Shown piece by piece: positions 1-8,035 of a DNA stretch of 64,000 nt (its first letter is position 1; each line of letters begins with the position of its first letter). The position numbers and the translations under genes are program-made. The stretch is taken from contig WFSJ01000042.1 of NCBI GenBank assembly GCA_015486055.1, positions 25,357 through 89,356 on the forward strand, written 5' to 3'. The notes under the pieces are model-generated. The model searched no databases. It was not told the origin of the DNA and saw only the letters and a program-made list of their open reading frames with translations. Source of the DNA: Acidobacteriota bacterium. Its GTDB lineage: Bacteria > Acidobacteriota > Aminicenantia > S016-38.

Positions 1-1
1 T

Positions 2-1180
2 CTAAGGGGCGTTGGGAAAAGGATATGGATGAGTCATGCGGATATAGTGAAATCACCTCCTCCTGGATTTACAGTTTCTGCTGAAACAGAAAACACTCCT
101 GTTGCCGCAATGGAAAACAGGGAAAATCTCACTTTTGGAGTTCAATTCCACCCTGAGGTCTTTCATACTGAAAACGGAAAGGCAGTATTCAAAAATTTCA
201 TAAAAATTGCGAGAATAAAAAAGAACTGGGAACTTGGAAATTTCATAGATAGAAAAACTGAGGAAATAAAGGAAATAGTCGGGGATAAAAAAGTAGTATG
301 TGCCCTGAGCGGAGGAGTTGACTCAACGGTAACGGCTGTCCTCATCTCAAGAGCAATTGGGGAAAGACTTCACTGCATATTCGTTAATAATGGCCTTTTA
401 AGGAAAGGAGAATTTGAGGAAAATCTCGCAACTTTCAAGGAGAAACTGAAATTGAATGTTAAAGGAGTTGAGGCCTCGCGAGAATTTCTTGATAAATTAA
501 AAGGAGTTGTGGAACCAGAGAAAAAGAGGAAAATAATAGGCCATCTTTTTATAGAAATATTTGAGCAGCAAGCCAAAATGATAGAGGGAGCAGAATTCTT
601 GGCCCAGGGAACAACTTACCCTGACATAATAGAGTCTGCGTCTGTAAAGGGTCCTGCTTCTGTAATAAAGAGTCATCATAATGTTGGTGGACTCCCGGCT
701 GGGATGAAGCTCAAACTCATAGAGCCATTGAGAGAGCTTTTCAAGGATGAAGTGAGGGAAATCGGAAGAAAACTCGGGATAGACCCCCACTTTGTGGAAA
801 AACATCCATTCCCAGGCCCTGGTCTTGCAGTAAGAATAATTGGGGAAATTACAGAGGAAAGGCTGAGAAAACTCAGGGAGGCAGATGCCATCCTTCAAAA
901 TGAACTGAAGAGGGAAGGGATATATAATGAACTCTGGCAGGGTTTTGCAATCCTCATCCCAGTTAGAACAGTTGGGGTCATGGGGGATTCAAGGACATAT
1001 GATGAGGTAATAGCCCTCAGGCTAGTCCAGAGCATAGATGGTATGACTGCAGATTGGTATCTTCCTGCTGAGGAATTTCTCACAAAGGTCTCAACAAGAA
1101 TAGTCAACGAGGTAAGAGGGATAAACAGAGTTGTCCTTGATATATCTTCAAAACCTCCAGCCACAATAGAATGGGAGTGA
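2..1180 (+). CDS. guaA: GMP synthase (glutamine-hydrolysing), 3' part
   Basis: Makes GMP from XMP, ATP and glutamine in purine synthesis. The gene enters from the left edge: the frame is open from base 2 and reads LRGVGKRIWMSHAD, the usual sequence before the end of the class I amidotransferase domain, so the ATG at 29 is internal. Visible are the amidotransferase His/Glu motif GVQFHPEV, the PP-loop ALSGGVDSTV of the ATP pyrophosphatase domain, and the dimerisation domain ending in DISSKPPATIEWE. Only the amidotransferase N-terminus with its Cys nucleophile is missing, which lies outside the window. Downstream the convergent GYD gene ends 65 bases away. Confidence 0.97.
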   Translation, partial: LRGVGKRIWMSHADIVKSPPPGFTVSAETENTPVAAMENRENLTFGVQFHPEVFHTENGKAVFKNFIKIARIKKNWELGNFIDRKTEEIKEIVGDKKVVCALSGGVDSTVTAVLISRAIGERLHCIFVNNGLLRKGEFEENLATFKEKLKLNVKGVEASREFLDKLKGVVEPEKKRKIIGHLFIEIFEQQAKMIEGAEFLAQGTTYPDIIESASVKGPASVIKSHHNVGGLPAGMKLKLIEPLRELFKDEVREIGRKLGIDPHFVEKHPFPGPGLAVRIIGEITEERLRKLREADAILQNELKREGIYNELWQGFAILIPVRTVGVMGDSRTYDEVIALRLVQSIDGMTADWYLPAEEFLTKVSTRIVNEVRGINRVVLDISSKPPATIEWE

Positions 1181-1244
1181 GGATTTTCTGCCCCAAATCT
1201 TTATCTAATTTTCGTCACGCTCAGAAAGCAGTTCTTCTCGGCTC

Positions 1245-1550
1245 CTATTGCTTTTCGATCTCCTTTGCAATTTCAATGAAGCGGGACCATGGAATAGCTG
1301 GCCAGCTTTCCACAGCAAGAGCGCCGCTCGATCTTGTTATCATTGACACCTTTGCTGCGGTCTCATCACCATCTGCTTCATAAATATCCATAAAGTCATA
1401 AGGTCCTAAAAGGGCATAGTGGGCTATCCACTTCACATCTGGACAGAGTGAATCAACCTTTCTCTTCCATTCTTTCCCAATGACTTCTCTCCTTTTTAAA
1501 TCCTTAGAAATCTCAGGCGTCAATTTCGTCATCAATACATAGATACCCAT
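1245..1550 (-). CDS. GYD domain protein
   Basis: 101-residue soluble protein of the GYD family (PF08734), named for a Gly-Tyr-Asp-type motif; here the equivalent stretch is LLGPYDFMDIYEADG. Members are small ferredoxin-like-fold proteins of unproven function. The ATG at 1550 follows AGGAGG at good spacing, so the start is secure. It lies just upstream of, and on the same strand as, nothing obviously related: guaA converges on it and the TonB-receptor gene ends 33 bases before its start. It could be co-transcribed at the end of the metal-uptake block, but no link in function is visible. Confidence 0.8.
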   Translation of the reverse strand: MGIYVLMTKLTPEISKDLKRREVIGKEWKRKVDSLCPDVKWIAHYALLGPYDFMDIYEADGDETAAKVSMITRSSGALAVESWPAIPWSRFIEIAKEIEKQ

Positions 1551-1583
1551 TTTTTCCTCCTGTTTTTTACTTTACCATCTCCC

Positions 1584-3824
1584 TTAGAATCTATAAATAA
1601 AGCTTAAATTTGCTCCTCTTCCTGGGGCATAAACATTCGGGAAGGAGCTTGGTTCTCTATATTCCTTATTAAACAGGTTTGTTATAGAAATTACAAGTTT
1701 TATTCCTTTAAATAATTTAGCACCTCCATAAAGGTCAATTACGGTGAAAGCATCCGCAGGTAGATCTCCTTTAGCCACTTCTTTCTCTTTTGCACTGTAT
1801 CTTATATAACTCTCCACCCAAAATTTTCCCTTTGCAAAGTTCTTTATGATCTCAAAGTTAGCCTGTAGAGGAGGAATATCCATAAGAAGTTCGTTATTTT
1901 CAACATCCTTCCCATATATTTTTGAGAGAGAAAGAATCGTTTGGAAACCCTTCTTAAATTGTCCTGCCACAAAGAGCTCAAATCCGTAAATTTTAGCCTT
2001 CCCAAGATTCTTGAAAATTCCGATTCTGTTTCCTGTAGGTTGATTCCACTTTATAGCTATCATGTTCTTTATGTCGTTGTAGAATAAGGACGCCTCTCCG
2101 TAAAGCCTAAGGCATTTTTTTGTTTTTCTGAACTTTAACCCGAAATCATAGTTGTAACTTCTCTCAGGAAGAAGCTCAGGACTCCCTATGTTCATTCCAC
2201 CTGGTGTGGAGCCAATGTAATATTTTTCTTTAACTGAGGGAATTCTGAATCCACTCCCAAAGTTCGCATAAAGATTTACAGAATCTGAAATAGAGCTTGT
2301 AAGTCCTAAATTTCCACTGAGTGCACCCTGTTTCCCTTTGCCTTTCTCTCCATTCCCTCTTCTCGCATAATCCTTAAAATAGTCATATCTCAGTCCGAAA
2401 TTTATAACAAGTCTCTGCGAAAGCGCAAGGGTATTCTGCATGAACATTCCGTAATCTCTCTGATGCGCATTTTCCACATATATTTCCTTTTTTTTATTTA
2501 AGAGAGTGTCTTCAGGAAGTTTATACAAGCTCTTTTCTCCTTTAAGATAAATGTTTTCTCTAAAATATCCTTCCATCCCTACAACCGATGAAAGCTTTTC
2601 GCTGAAGTCAAAAGTTCCTTCTAAGGAGGCATTATATTCATCTCTACCCATGTCTCTAAAATTTTCTACTTCCTCTTGCTCCTCAGGAATTTTCTTATTG
2701 AATTTAACTGTCGTATGAATTTTGTGCCTGTAAAGGAAAAAATTGAGAGAATTCAACACAGGAGATATATTTGTCCAGGAGTATCGGAAGGAGATTATGC
2801 TCTGCCCATCCTCGGGATGAATTGCCTTTAGTGAAGGAGAAAAGGTAGGTTTTCCTATATCCTTCCCTTTAGAGTTGAAATAGGAAAAGGAGAATTTATT
2901 ATTTTTACCCAGCACAAAGTTAAAGTTTCCATGAAAAAATTTCTCATCAAAGCCGGCATTTACCCTCTCCCCTGTCGCTGTTTTGTAATCCTCTGCTTTT
3001 CTCCATCCAGAAGAAAGAGCAAATGAAACTTTTTCATTTCCCCCCATAAAATTTGCATAAGTATTGAAACAGGAATTTATAGAAAAATAACTTCCTGCAA
3101 TTGTTCCTGAAGTTCTGAAGCGAGAATCATAAAAGAAGGGTTCCTTTGTTTTTACTTCTATAACCCCTGCAATTGCCTCGCTACCATATAGAGTAGAAAA
3201 AGGTCCCTTCATAACCTCCACCGTATCTATATCAAAGGGATTGATAAAGGATAGGTCTGGTCCAACATTCATTTCCTTATATAGCCTGACCCCATCAAAT
3301 AGCATCAGAGCTCTTTTCCTTGCCATACCCCTGACGGAGGGAGAACGGTAAAATCCATTACCTGTAAAGTAAATTCCGGGAAGCTTCATTATCTCATCAG
3401 TTAAAGTTGAAGATGGCTCCCTCGTTATATCTTTATCTGTGATAATTGCTGTAGAATAAGGAAGTTCAAATCCTGTTCTATCACTTTTGGATGCAGTTAC
3501 CACAATATCTTCAAGTGGAGCTATAGTTATTGGTTTAAGCTTAAGTTTTACCTCGATTTTAATTGAATTTTGCACCCTGATAATCTCTTTCTTAGACCTA
3601 TAACCTTCCTTTGAGAATTCTAATTGATAGGTCCCAGGTTTTACAGAAAGGGAAAACTCACCATTTTTACTGGTATAAGTAGAAAGCACAGTGCCCTTCA
3701 CCTTAATTCTTACCCCTATTAAAGGGTTCCCTATAGGATCACTGACCTTGCCAGAGATCCACACCTTATCCAACGCATAAAGGGTTAATGTAAACCCTAA
3801 AAGAAATATCAATACTTTCTTCAT
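1584..3824 (-). CDS. TonB-dependent outer-membrane receptor
   Basis: Predicted outer-membrane active importer of a metal chelate or vitamin-like ligand. I start it at the ATG at 3824 (746 residues), preceded by AGGAGGATAAAT; an upstream in-frame codon at 3851 has no such site. Order: signal peptide (MKKVLIFLLGFTLTLYA), carboxypeptidase-regulatory-like beta domain (about 20-100), TonB-box-like segment DIVVTASK, plug (about 115-230, with LPGIYFTGNG, RGMARKRALMLFDGVR, STLYGSEAIAGVIEVKT), then a long barrel ending in aromatic SFIYRF. It is the last gene of the dtxR-feoB-fmdE block, so an iron or other transition-metal ligand is likely; the substrate cannot be read from sequence. Confidence 0.93.
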   Translation of the reverse strand: MKKVLIFLLGFTLTLYALDKVWISGKVSDPIGNPLIGVRIKVKGTVLSTYTSKNGEFSLSVKPGTYQLEFSKEGYRSKKEIIRVQNSIKIEVKLKLKPITIAPLEDIVVTASKSDRTGFELPYSTAIITDKDITREPSSTLTDEIMKLPGIYFTGNGFYRSPSVRGMARKRALMLFDGVRLYKEMNVGPDLSFINPFDIDTVEVMKGPFSTLYGSEAIAGVIEVKTKEPFFYDSRFRTSGTIAGSYFSINSCFNTYANFMGGNEKVSFALSSGWRKAEDYKTATGERVNAGFDEKFFHGNFNFVLGKNNKFSFSYFNSKGKDIGKPTFSPSLKAIHPEDGQSIISFRYSWTNISPVLNSLNFFLYRHKIHTTVKFNKKIPEEQEEVENFRDMGRDEYNASLEGTFDFSEKLSSVVGMEGYFRENIYLKGEKSLYKLPEDTLLNKKKEIYVENAHQRDYGMFMQNTLALSQRLVINFGLRYDYFKDYARRGNGEKGKGKQGALSGNLGLTSSISDSVNLYANFGSGFRIPSVKEKYYIGSTPGGMNIGSPELLPERSYNYDFGLKFRKTKKCLRLYGEASLFYNDIKNMIAIKWNQPTGNRIGIFKNLGKAKIYGFELFVAGQFKKGFQTILSLSKIYGKDVENNELLMDIPPLQANFEIIKNFAKGKFWVESYIRYSAKEKEVAKGDLPADAFTVIDLYGGAKLFKGIKLVISITNLFNKEYREPSSFPNVYAPGRGANLSFIYRF

Positions 3825-3834
3825 ATTTATCCTC

Positions 3835-4085
3835 CTATTTTTTTGTCTCAAATGTTAAAGTTGCAGCATAAGAAAGCCAGTTGCATTCATTCTTTACCTC
3901 CTGAGAAGAAGGAAGTTTATATTTTACCTTTATTAAGCAAACACCACTGCGTAAGAACTTTATTTTTCCTATACCTCCCCATCTGTCTGGATAGCATAAG
4001 GTCCTCATTGCCTTTGCACACTTTATTGAGGCCACCACTTTGGGGCAACAGGCATTCTTCTAAGATCAATAATATATTGCTTCAT
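3835..4085 (-). pseudogene. Small ORF interrupted by a -1 shift
   Basis: Between the FmdE-like gene and the receptor lie two overlapping frames. Frame A starts at the ATG at 4085 (weak AGAAG upstream) and reads MKQYIIDLRRMPVAPKWWPQ before a stop at 4023. Frame B runs without a stop from 4059 to 3835, has several Cys residues (KCAKAMRTLCYPDRWGG), and ends in a TAG that overlaps the receptor's ribosome binding site. A -1 shift at C_CCA_AAG (about 4039-4046), which fits the X_XXY_YYZ slippery pattern, would join them into roughly 82 residues. It may be a decayed gene, a base-calling indel or programmed frameshifting. No family recognised. Confidence 0.35.
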
Positions 4086-4096
4086 GATTTCATCTT

Positions 4097-4792
4097 CTAT
4101 CGCTTTGATGGAAATTCGTAATTCTCAAGAGGAATTAGCTTAAATGTGCCCTCAGGAGGTAAGAACAAAATAGTTTTCACCAAAGATTGAATTTTCTGGC
4201 TCATTGTCTCAATTTCCTCCTTTGAAGATTTTCCCTTGAGATATCTTTGAATGTAGCTTTTTACTTTTTTCGCCTGCTCTGGCCTAATGATTTTGAACTT
4301 GTTGAATATCACCTCAACCGCTTTACCGTTGTCCTTTCTCTGGAATACCATAACCATTTCGCCTGGTTTTTCAGGTTTTAAGGATAGGTCAACGGCAAGA
4401 TCTCCTCTATTAAGCTCATCCCTTCCATAGAAACTTCTTGCACCTGTAATGTAAGATGCAACATCAAGAAAATCATTTGGAGCCATTGCGGCAACCCGTA
4501 TCCGGCCTCTTATAGGTGTCCCATTGGGATAAAGTGCATCGAGCGCCATTTTTGTGGCTATGTAAGCAGATGCTATCCCTGGGCAAACATGACCTGTGTA
4601 AAGGGCAACATCTGTTAGATGGATGCTGAGCACATTCCTACCCTCCGGCATTGAGCCTACAAGAGATGCCATAGGGTCTATAACCTTTATTGTAGGAGCC
4701 TTCCAGTAAAACTCAGGCCACTCATTTTTTGTCTGTGCTCTAACAGACATAATCATGCTAATCACCACGAGAGTTAACGCAAATTTTCTCAT
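4097..4792 (-). CDS. Exported FmdE-family protein
   Basis: 231 residues with an N-terminal signal peptide (MRKFALTLVVISMIMSVRAQ) and an FmdE-type domain (PF02663) whose signature appears as TGHVCPGIASAYIATKMALD (His68, Cys70). In methanogens FmdE is tied to molybdenum formylmethanofuran dehydrogenase; bacterial relatives are poorly understood and are inferred to bind metal through the conserved His/Cys. This copy lacks the C-terminal zinc-finger of longer members. AGGAGG precedes the ATG. It has its own promoter (4840-4868) with a palindrome between promoter and gene and sits between feoB and a TonB-dependent receptor, so a periplasmic metal-handling role is a reasonable inference, not a demonstrated one. 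Confidence 0.8.
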   Translation of the reverse strand: MRKFALTLVVISMIMSVRAQTKNEWPEFYWKAPTIKVIDPMASLVGSMPEGRNVLSIHLTDVALYTGHVCPGIASAYIATKMALDALYPNGTPIRGRIRVAAMAPNDFLDVASYITGARSFYGRDELNRGDLAVDLSLKPEKPGEMVMVFQRKDNGKAVEVIFNKFKIIRPEQAKKVKSYIQRYLKGKSSKEEIETMSQKIQSLVKTILFLPPEGTFKLIPLENYEFPSKR

Positions 4793-4816
4793 CGTTTTCC
4801 TCCTTTTAAGTTTATT

Positions 4817-4829
4817 CTATACTTTATAG
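4817..4829. promoter_or_regulatory. Palindrome CTATACTTTATAG, probable operator
   Basis: CTATA-n3-TATAG palindrome 10 bases downstream of the -10 box of the fmdE-like promoter. The same arrangement recurs at 7953-7965 before the DtxR-family gene. The site lies around or just after the expected transcription start, where a bound repressor would block initiation. The regulator is most simply the DtxR-family protein encoded at 7209-7883; that is inference. Confidence 0.55.
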
Positions 4830-4839
4830 TCATAGCTAC

Positions 4840-4868
4840 ATTTTATAACAAAAAAAATGAGGTGTCAA
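4840..4868 (-). promoter_or_regulatory. Sigma-70-type promoter of the FmdE-like gene
   Basis: Reverse strand reads TTGACA (4868-4863), 17 bases, TAAAAT (4845-4840). The T8 tract in the spacer is matched by T6 in the promoter before the DtxR-family gene. It lies between feoB and the FmdE-like gene, so the latter and the receptor can be transcribed apart from feoB. Confidence 0.75.
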
Positions 4869-4885
4869 GAGCAAAATTTTCATTT

Positions 4886-6979
4886 TCATAAGAGAATCCC
4901 AATCTGATAGATTAAAACAGAGAGGAACCATCCAAGAATAAGACTATAGCTCACTGTAACAAGCGCCCATCTCCATCCAACCTCACTTTTAATTGTAGCA
5001 ACAGTAGCTATGCAGGGAATATAAATGAGAGACATTACCATAAACGAATAGGCAGAAATTGGAGTGAAGTAATGAGGCAATACATTTGAAAGAATCTTTG
5101 CACCGCCAAAAAGCGTTCCAAATGTGCCAACAACGACCTCTTTCGCTAGAATTCCAAAAATCAGAGCTACTGCTGCCTGCCAGAAGCCAAATCCTGCAGG
5201 TTTGAATATTGGCGCAATGAACTTTCCAATTTGACCTATTATGCTTTCCCCCGATGCGTATTCGACGCCGACGGGAAGTGAACTCAAAATCCAGATTACA
5301 ACTACTGTTCCAAAAATAATTGTTCCAGCCTTTGTAAGAAATAACCTGCTTCTAAGCCACATCTCCTGCAGAGAATTTTTCCACTGGGGCAACCTATAAG
5401 GTGGAAGCTCCATAATAAGCGGGGCAACTTCCTCTTTGAAAAATATACCCTTCATAACCTTCGCTACAAAAATAGCAAGCACTATCCCGAGGAGATAGAG
5501 TGAGAACACTACTATGTCCTCATGCCCAGGGAAAAATATAGACGCAAAAAGCACATAGATGGGCAGCCTTGCTGAGCAGGACATGAGGGGAATCACAAGA
5601 ATGGTCAAAATTCTGTCTTTCCTTGACTTAAGTGTCCTTGTTGCCATAATCGCAGGCACATTGCAACCGAATCCAAGAATCATGGGTATAAAGGATTTTC
5701 CATGCAGGCCAAGAGTATGCATAAACTTGTCCATAACAAATGCGGCACGGGTCATGTAACCGCTGTCTTCAAGAATGGAGATCACAAAGAACAGAAGCAG
5801 GATATTTGGCAAAAATACAATAACAGCTCCCGCGCCACTGATCACCCCGTTAGTGATAAAGGAAATTAAGGCATTAGATGCACCAATACCTGTGAGGAGA
5901 TTTGAAATCCATGAGCTAAGATAGTCAAATCCAGCACTGATTAAGTCAGAGAGCGGACCTCCGAGTGCAAAAACGATCTTGAATGTTAGATACATCATCG
6001 CAAGGAAAATGGGAATCCCGAGTACTCGGCTCATTACAACACGGTCTATCTTATCAGAAAGTTCACGCGACGCCTTCCTTCTCCTTTTCCTGGTTACACA
6101 CTCAGAGACAATCCCCTTTATAAATCCATACCTCGTTTCAATTAAAGAGGTAATAATATCGTTGTCTATTTCTTTTTCAACTTTAGCGGCAAGTGTTTGG
6201 ATAAAGTTCTCTATATTCTTGATGCCATATTTTTCCCTCACCATGTGCATTATATGCTGGTCTCCTTCAAGAAGTTTCAAAGAAAGCCACCTCAAGTTTC
6301 CGTTCACATGATAATTGGAGAGAAGAGTAGAAACTTCTGACACTGCATTCTCGGCTGAGACATGATAGTTTATAAAGGGGCTTTCAGAAACTATCGTGGT
6401 AGAACTCGGGTAAGGACATGATTTCTTAAAAGGGCACATGCTGTAAAACGGACAGGTTGTATCACACTCACAGGTTATTTTCATAGATTCGTAGGCAAAA
6501 ATGATTGCGTCCTTCATCGTATCAATACCAGCCCCCTTGTTCGCAACAGTTTTAACAATCGGTCTTTTAAAAAGAAGGGAAAGTTTCTCCTCGTCAATCT
6601 CAAGTCCTTCTGCCTCTGCAAGGTCAGCCATATTAAGGTCAATCACCACATTCATGCCCATTTCAATAAGTTCCATTACAAGATATAGGTTTCTTTCCAG
6701 ATTTGATGAATCTACAATGCAAACTACTGCATCGGGTTTTTCTTGAAACAAATAGTCCCTTGCAATCTTCTCATCGATAGAAGCAGCAGAAAGTGAATAA
6801 ATTCCAGGGAGATCCACTACTTCAATTTTGATACCTCTATATGTAAAATAGCCCTCCCTTTTTTCAACGGTTACACCGGGCCAGTTTCCCGTTCGCTGAT
6901 GGGATCCTGTTAAATTATTGAAGATTGATGTCTTTCCCGAATTTGGGTTACCTGCAAGTGCAATTTTTATCCTCCTCAT
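4886..6979 (-). CDS. feoB: Ferrous iron transporter FeoB
   Basis: GTP-dependent inner-membrane Fe(II) importer, 697 residues. The N-terminal G domain shows G1 GNPNSGKT, G2 region NWPGVTVEK, G3 DLPG and G4 NMAD. A Cys-rich insert follows at about 171-191 (CECDTTCPFYSMCPFKKSCP), rare in classical FeoB and possibly metal-binding. Then come the guanine-dissociation-inhibitor-like helical region and the polytopic part with two Gate domains (GYMTRAAFVMDK, GFGCNVPAIMATR, GILAKEVVVGTFG). The ATG at 6979 follows GAGGTGATAACTGC. Upstream is a feoA remnant and then the DtxR-FeoA gene, so the operon is dtxR-(feoA)-feoB. Confidence 0.96.
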   Translation of the reverse strand: MRRIKIALAGNPNSGKTSIFNNLTGSHQRTGNWPGVTVEKREGYFTYRGIKIEVVDLPGIYSLSAASIDEKIARDYLFQEKPDAVVCIVDSSNLERNLYLVMELIEMGMNVVIDLNMADLAEAEGLEIDEEKLSLLFKRPIVKTVANKGAGIDTMKDAIIFAYESMKITCECDTTCPFYSMCPFKKSCPYPSSTTIVSESPFINYHVSAENAVSEVSTLLSNYHVNGNLRWLSLKLLEGDQHIMHMVREKYGIKNIENFIQTLAAKVEKEIDNDIITSLIETRYGFIKGIVSECVTRKRRRKASRELSDKIDRVVMSRVLGIPIFLAMMYLTFKIVFALGGPLSDLISAGFDYLSSWISNLLTGIGASNALISFITNGVISGAGAVIVFLPNILLLFFVISILEDSGYMTRAAFVMDKFMHTLGLHGKSFIPMILGFGCNVPAIMATRTLKSRKDRILTILVIPLMSCSARLPIYVLFASIFFPGHEDIVVFSLYLLGIVLAIFVAKVMKGIFFKEEVAPLIMELPPYRLPQWKNSLQEMWLRSRLFLTKAGTIIFGTVVVIWILSSLPVGVEYASGESIIGQIGKFIAPIFKPAGFGFWQAAVALIFGILAKEVVVGTFGTLFGGAKILSNVLPHYFTPISAYSFMVMSLIYIPCIATVATIKSEVGWRWALVTVSYSLILGWFLSVLIYQIGILL

Positions 6980-6993
6980 GCAGTTATCACCTC

Positions 6994-7208
6994 TTATCTA
7001 ATAATTCTAACTATTATTTCTTTTGCTATGCCAAGTCCGATACCAAGCCTTGTTTCATCCTCCTCAAGCACCCCAGGACCTCGCATGCCGTTTTGAACAA
7101 TCCTCCACCTACTCCCAGGTGTTAATCCCATTGCAAGAACTCTCTGTATCATACCTCTTTACTATAGATCGCCGATTTCAACGAGAACAGCCATCATTAA
7201 GAGAGGTA
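6994..7208 (-). pseudogene. feoA: Broken feoA (FeoA SH3-like domain)
   Basis: The space between the DtxR-family gene and feoB encodes a FeoA-like domain in pieces. One frame begins directly at the regulator's stop and reads LIPLLMMAVLVEIGDL before TAG (the FeoA start pattern 'PL..m....vVeI'). Another frame from the ATG at 7152 reads RVLAMGLTPGSRWRIVQNG and later TRLGIGLGIAKEIIVRIIR, matching the 'RL..lGl.pG' and C-terminal FeoA pattern, and stops at 6994. At least one indel or stop separates the halves. It is either a pseudogene or a sequencing error. The 52-residue second half could be translated alone. The intact FeoA domain fused to the regulator may have made this copy dispensable. Confidence 0.7.
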
Positions 7209-7883
7209 TCAACTCTTTATATCCCTTTCAATAAGAATCTGGTCAGCCTCTTCCTTTCGAAGCGATAGATGATATCCTTTTATGACTATGTCAGTGGGAT
7301 CTCCAAAGGGTGCCACCCTTTCCACAACAACCTTCTCACCAGGTATAAGTCCCATGGATAAGAACTTCCGTTTAAGGGAAGCTTTGGCTTTTATTTTCCT
7401 AATAGTTGCACTTTCGCCTTTTTTTAAGTCCGAGAGCTTTAAACTGTCACTTCCTTCTGAAGTCTCAGCGAGCAAATGCTGGTGCCACTCCTTAACAATA
7501 TTGGGATGTCTATCTTCTAAGAATTCAACAAATAGGGAAAGTTTTTTAAAGCTTTCCTCACTTAAGTAATGCTCTATGTTACATCCATCTTTTGATGCAA
7601 GCTCCGGGCTCACATTTAAAATTTTCGAGAAGAATTTAACAAGCAGCTTGTGCCTTTCATATATTCTTTCTGCAATCATTGCCCCCTGAGGCGTGAGCTC
7701 CACATATTCGTACTTTTCGTGAAAAACAAACCCCTTCTCCCGAAGAACCATAAGAGCCCTATTAACAGATGAAACCTTGTATCCAAAGTATTTCATAATG
7801 TCCTTAACTCTAACCACTTTTTTCTCTCTGTTTATAATCAGAATGGCTTCAAGATAATCTTCAAGGCTATGCGTAAGTTCCAT
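7209..7883 (-). CDS. DtxR/MntR-family metalloregulator with C-terminal FeoA domain
   Basis: 224-residue metal-sensing repressor. The N-terminal winged helix (about 1-65: LEDYLEAILIINREKKVVRVKDIMKYFGY, recognition-helix region SSVNRALMVLREKGFV) is followed by the dimerisation and metal-binding domain (ERHKLLVKFFSKIL, DGCNIEHYLSEE, with Cys/Glu/His positions typical of the family), then an SH3-like FeoA domain (about 148-220: LKKGESATIRKI, KFLSMGLIPGEKVVVERVAPFGDP). AGGAGG precedes the ATG. It heads the feoB operon and has its own promoter with the CTATA-n3-TATAG palindrome, consistent with autoregulation by Fe(II) or Mn(II). Which metal is sensed cannot be told. Confidence 0.92.
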   Translation of the reverse strand: MELTHSLEDYLEAILIINREKKVVRVKDIMKYFGYKVSSVNRALMVLREKGFVFHEKYEYVELTPQGAMIAERIYERHKLLVKFFSKILNVSPELASKDGCNIEHYLSEESFKKLSLFVEFLEDRHPNIVKEWHQHLLAETSEGSDSLKLSDLKKGESATIRKIKAKASLKRKFLSMGLIPGEKVVVERVAPFGDPTDIVIKGYHLSLRKEEADQILIERDIKS

Positions 7884-7952
7884 TTTTCCCTCCTTTATAC
7901 CTAAGTAAGAACTTTTTAATAATTATCATTTACCTCCACTTTCTATTTTCCT

Positions 7953-7965
7953 CTATAAATTATAG
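7953..7965. promoter_or_regulatory. Palindrome CTATAAATTATAG, probable operator
   Basis: Second copy of the CTATA-n3-TATAG palindrome, 8 bases downstream of the -10 box of the promoter at 7974-8003. Flanks also match the copy at 4817-4829: both read, on the forward strand, TATAG, CAT, CTACATT and an A-run in the same order. Confidence 0.55.
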
Positions 7966-7973
7966 CCATTACT

Positions 7974-8003
7974 ACATTACAAACAAAAAACATGAAATGT
8001 CAA
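7974..8003 (-). promoter_or_regulatory. Promoter of the dtxR-feoB operon
   Basis: Reverse strand reads TTGACA (8003-7998), 18 bases, TAATGT (7979-7974), with the ATG 90 bases further on. It shares element order and spacer T-run with the promoter at 4840-4868. Confidence 0.65.
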
Positions 8004-8035
8004 GTTAGGGGAAGGAAACGGACACATATACGCTG

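Noticed and set aside
497-898. Minus-strand open frame of 133 codons inside guaA
   Set aside because: It lies fully antisense to a well-conserved gene and has no family match or ribosome site.
1171-1383. Plus-strand open frame at the guaA 3' end and antisense to the GYD gene
   Set aside because: No ribosome site or domain; it is antisense to a gene with a good start and a known domain.
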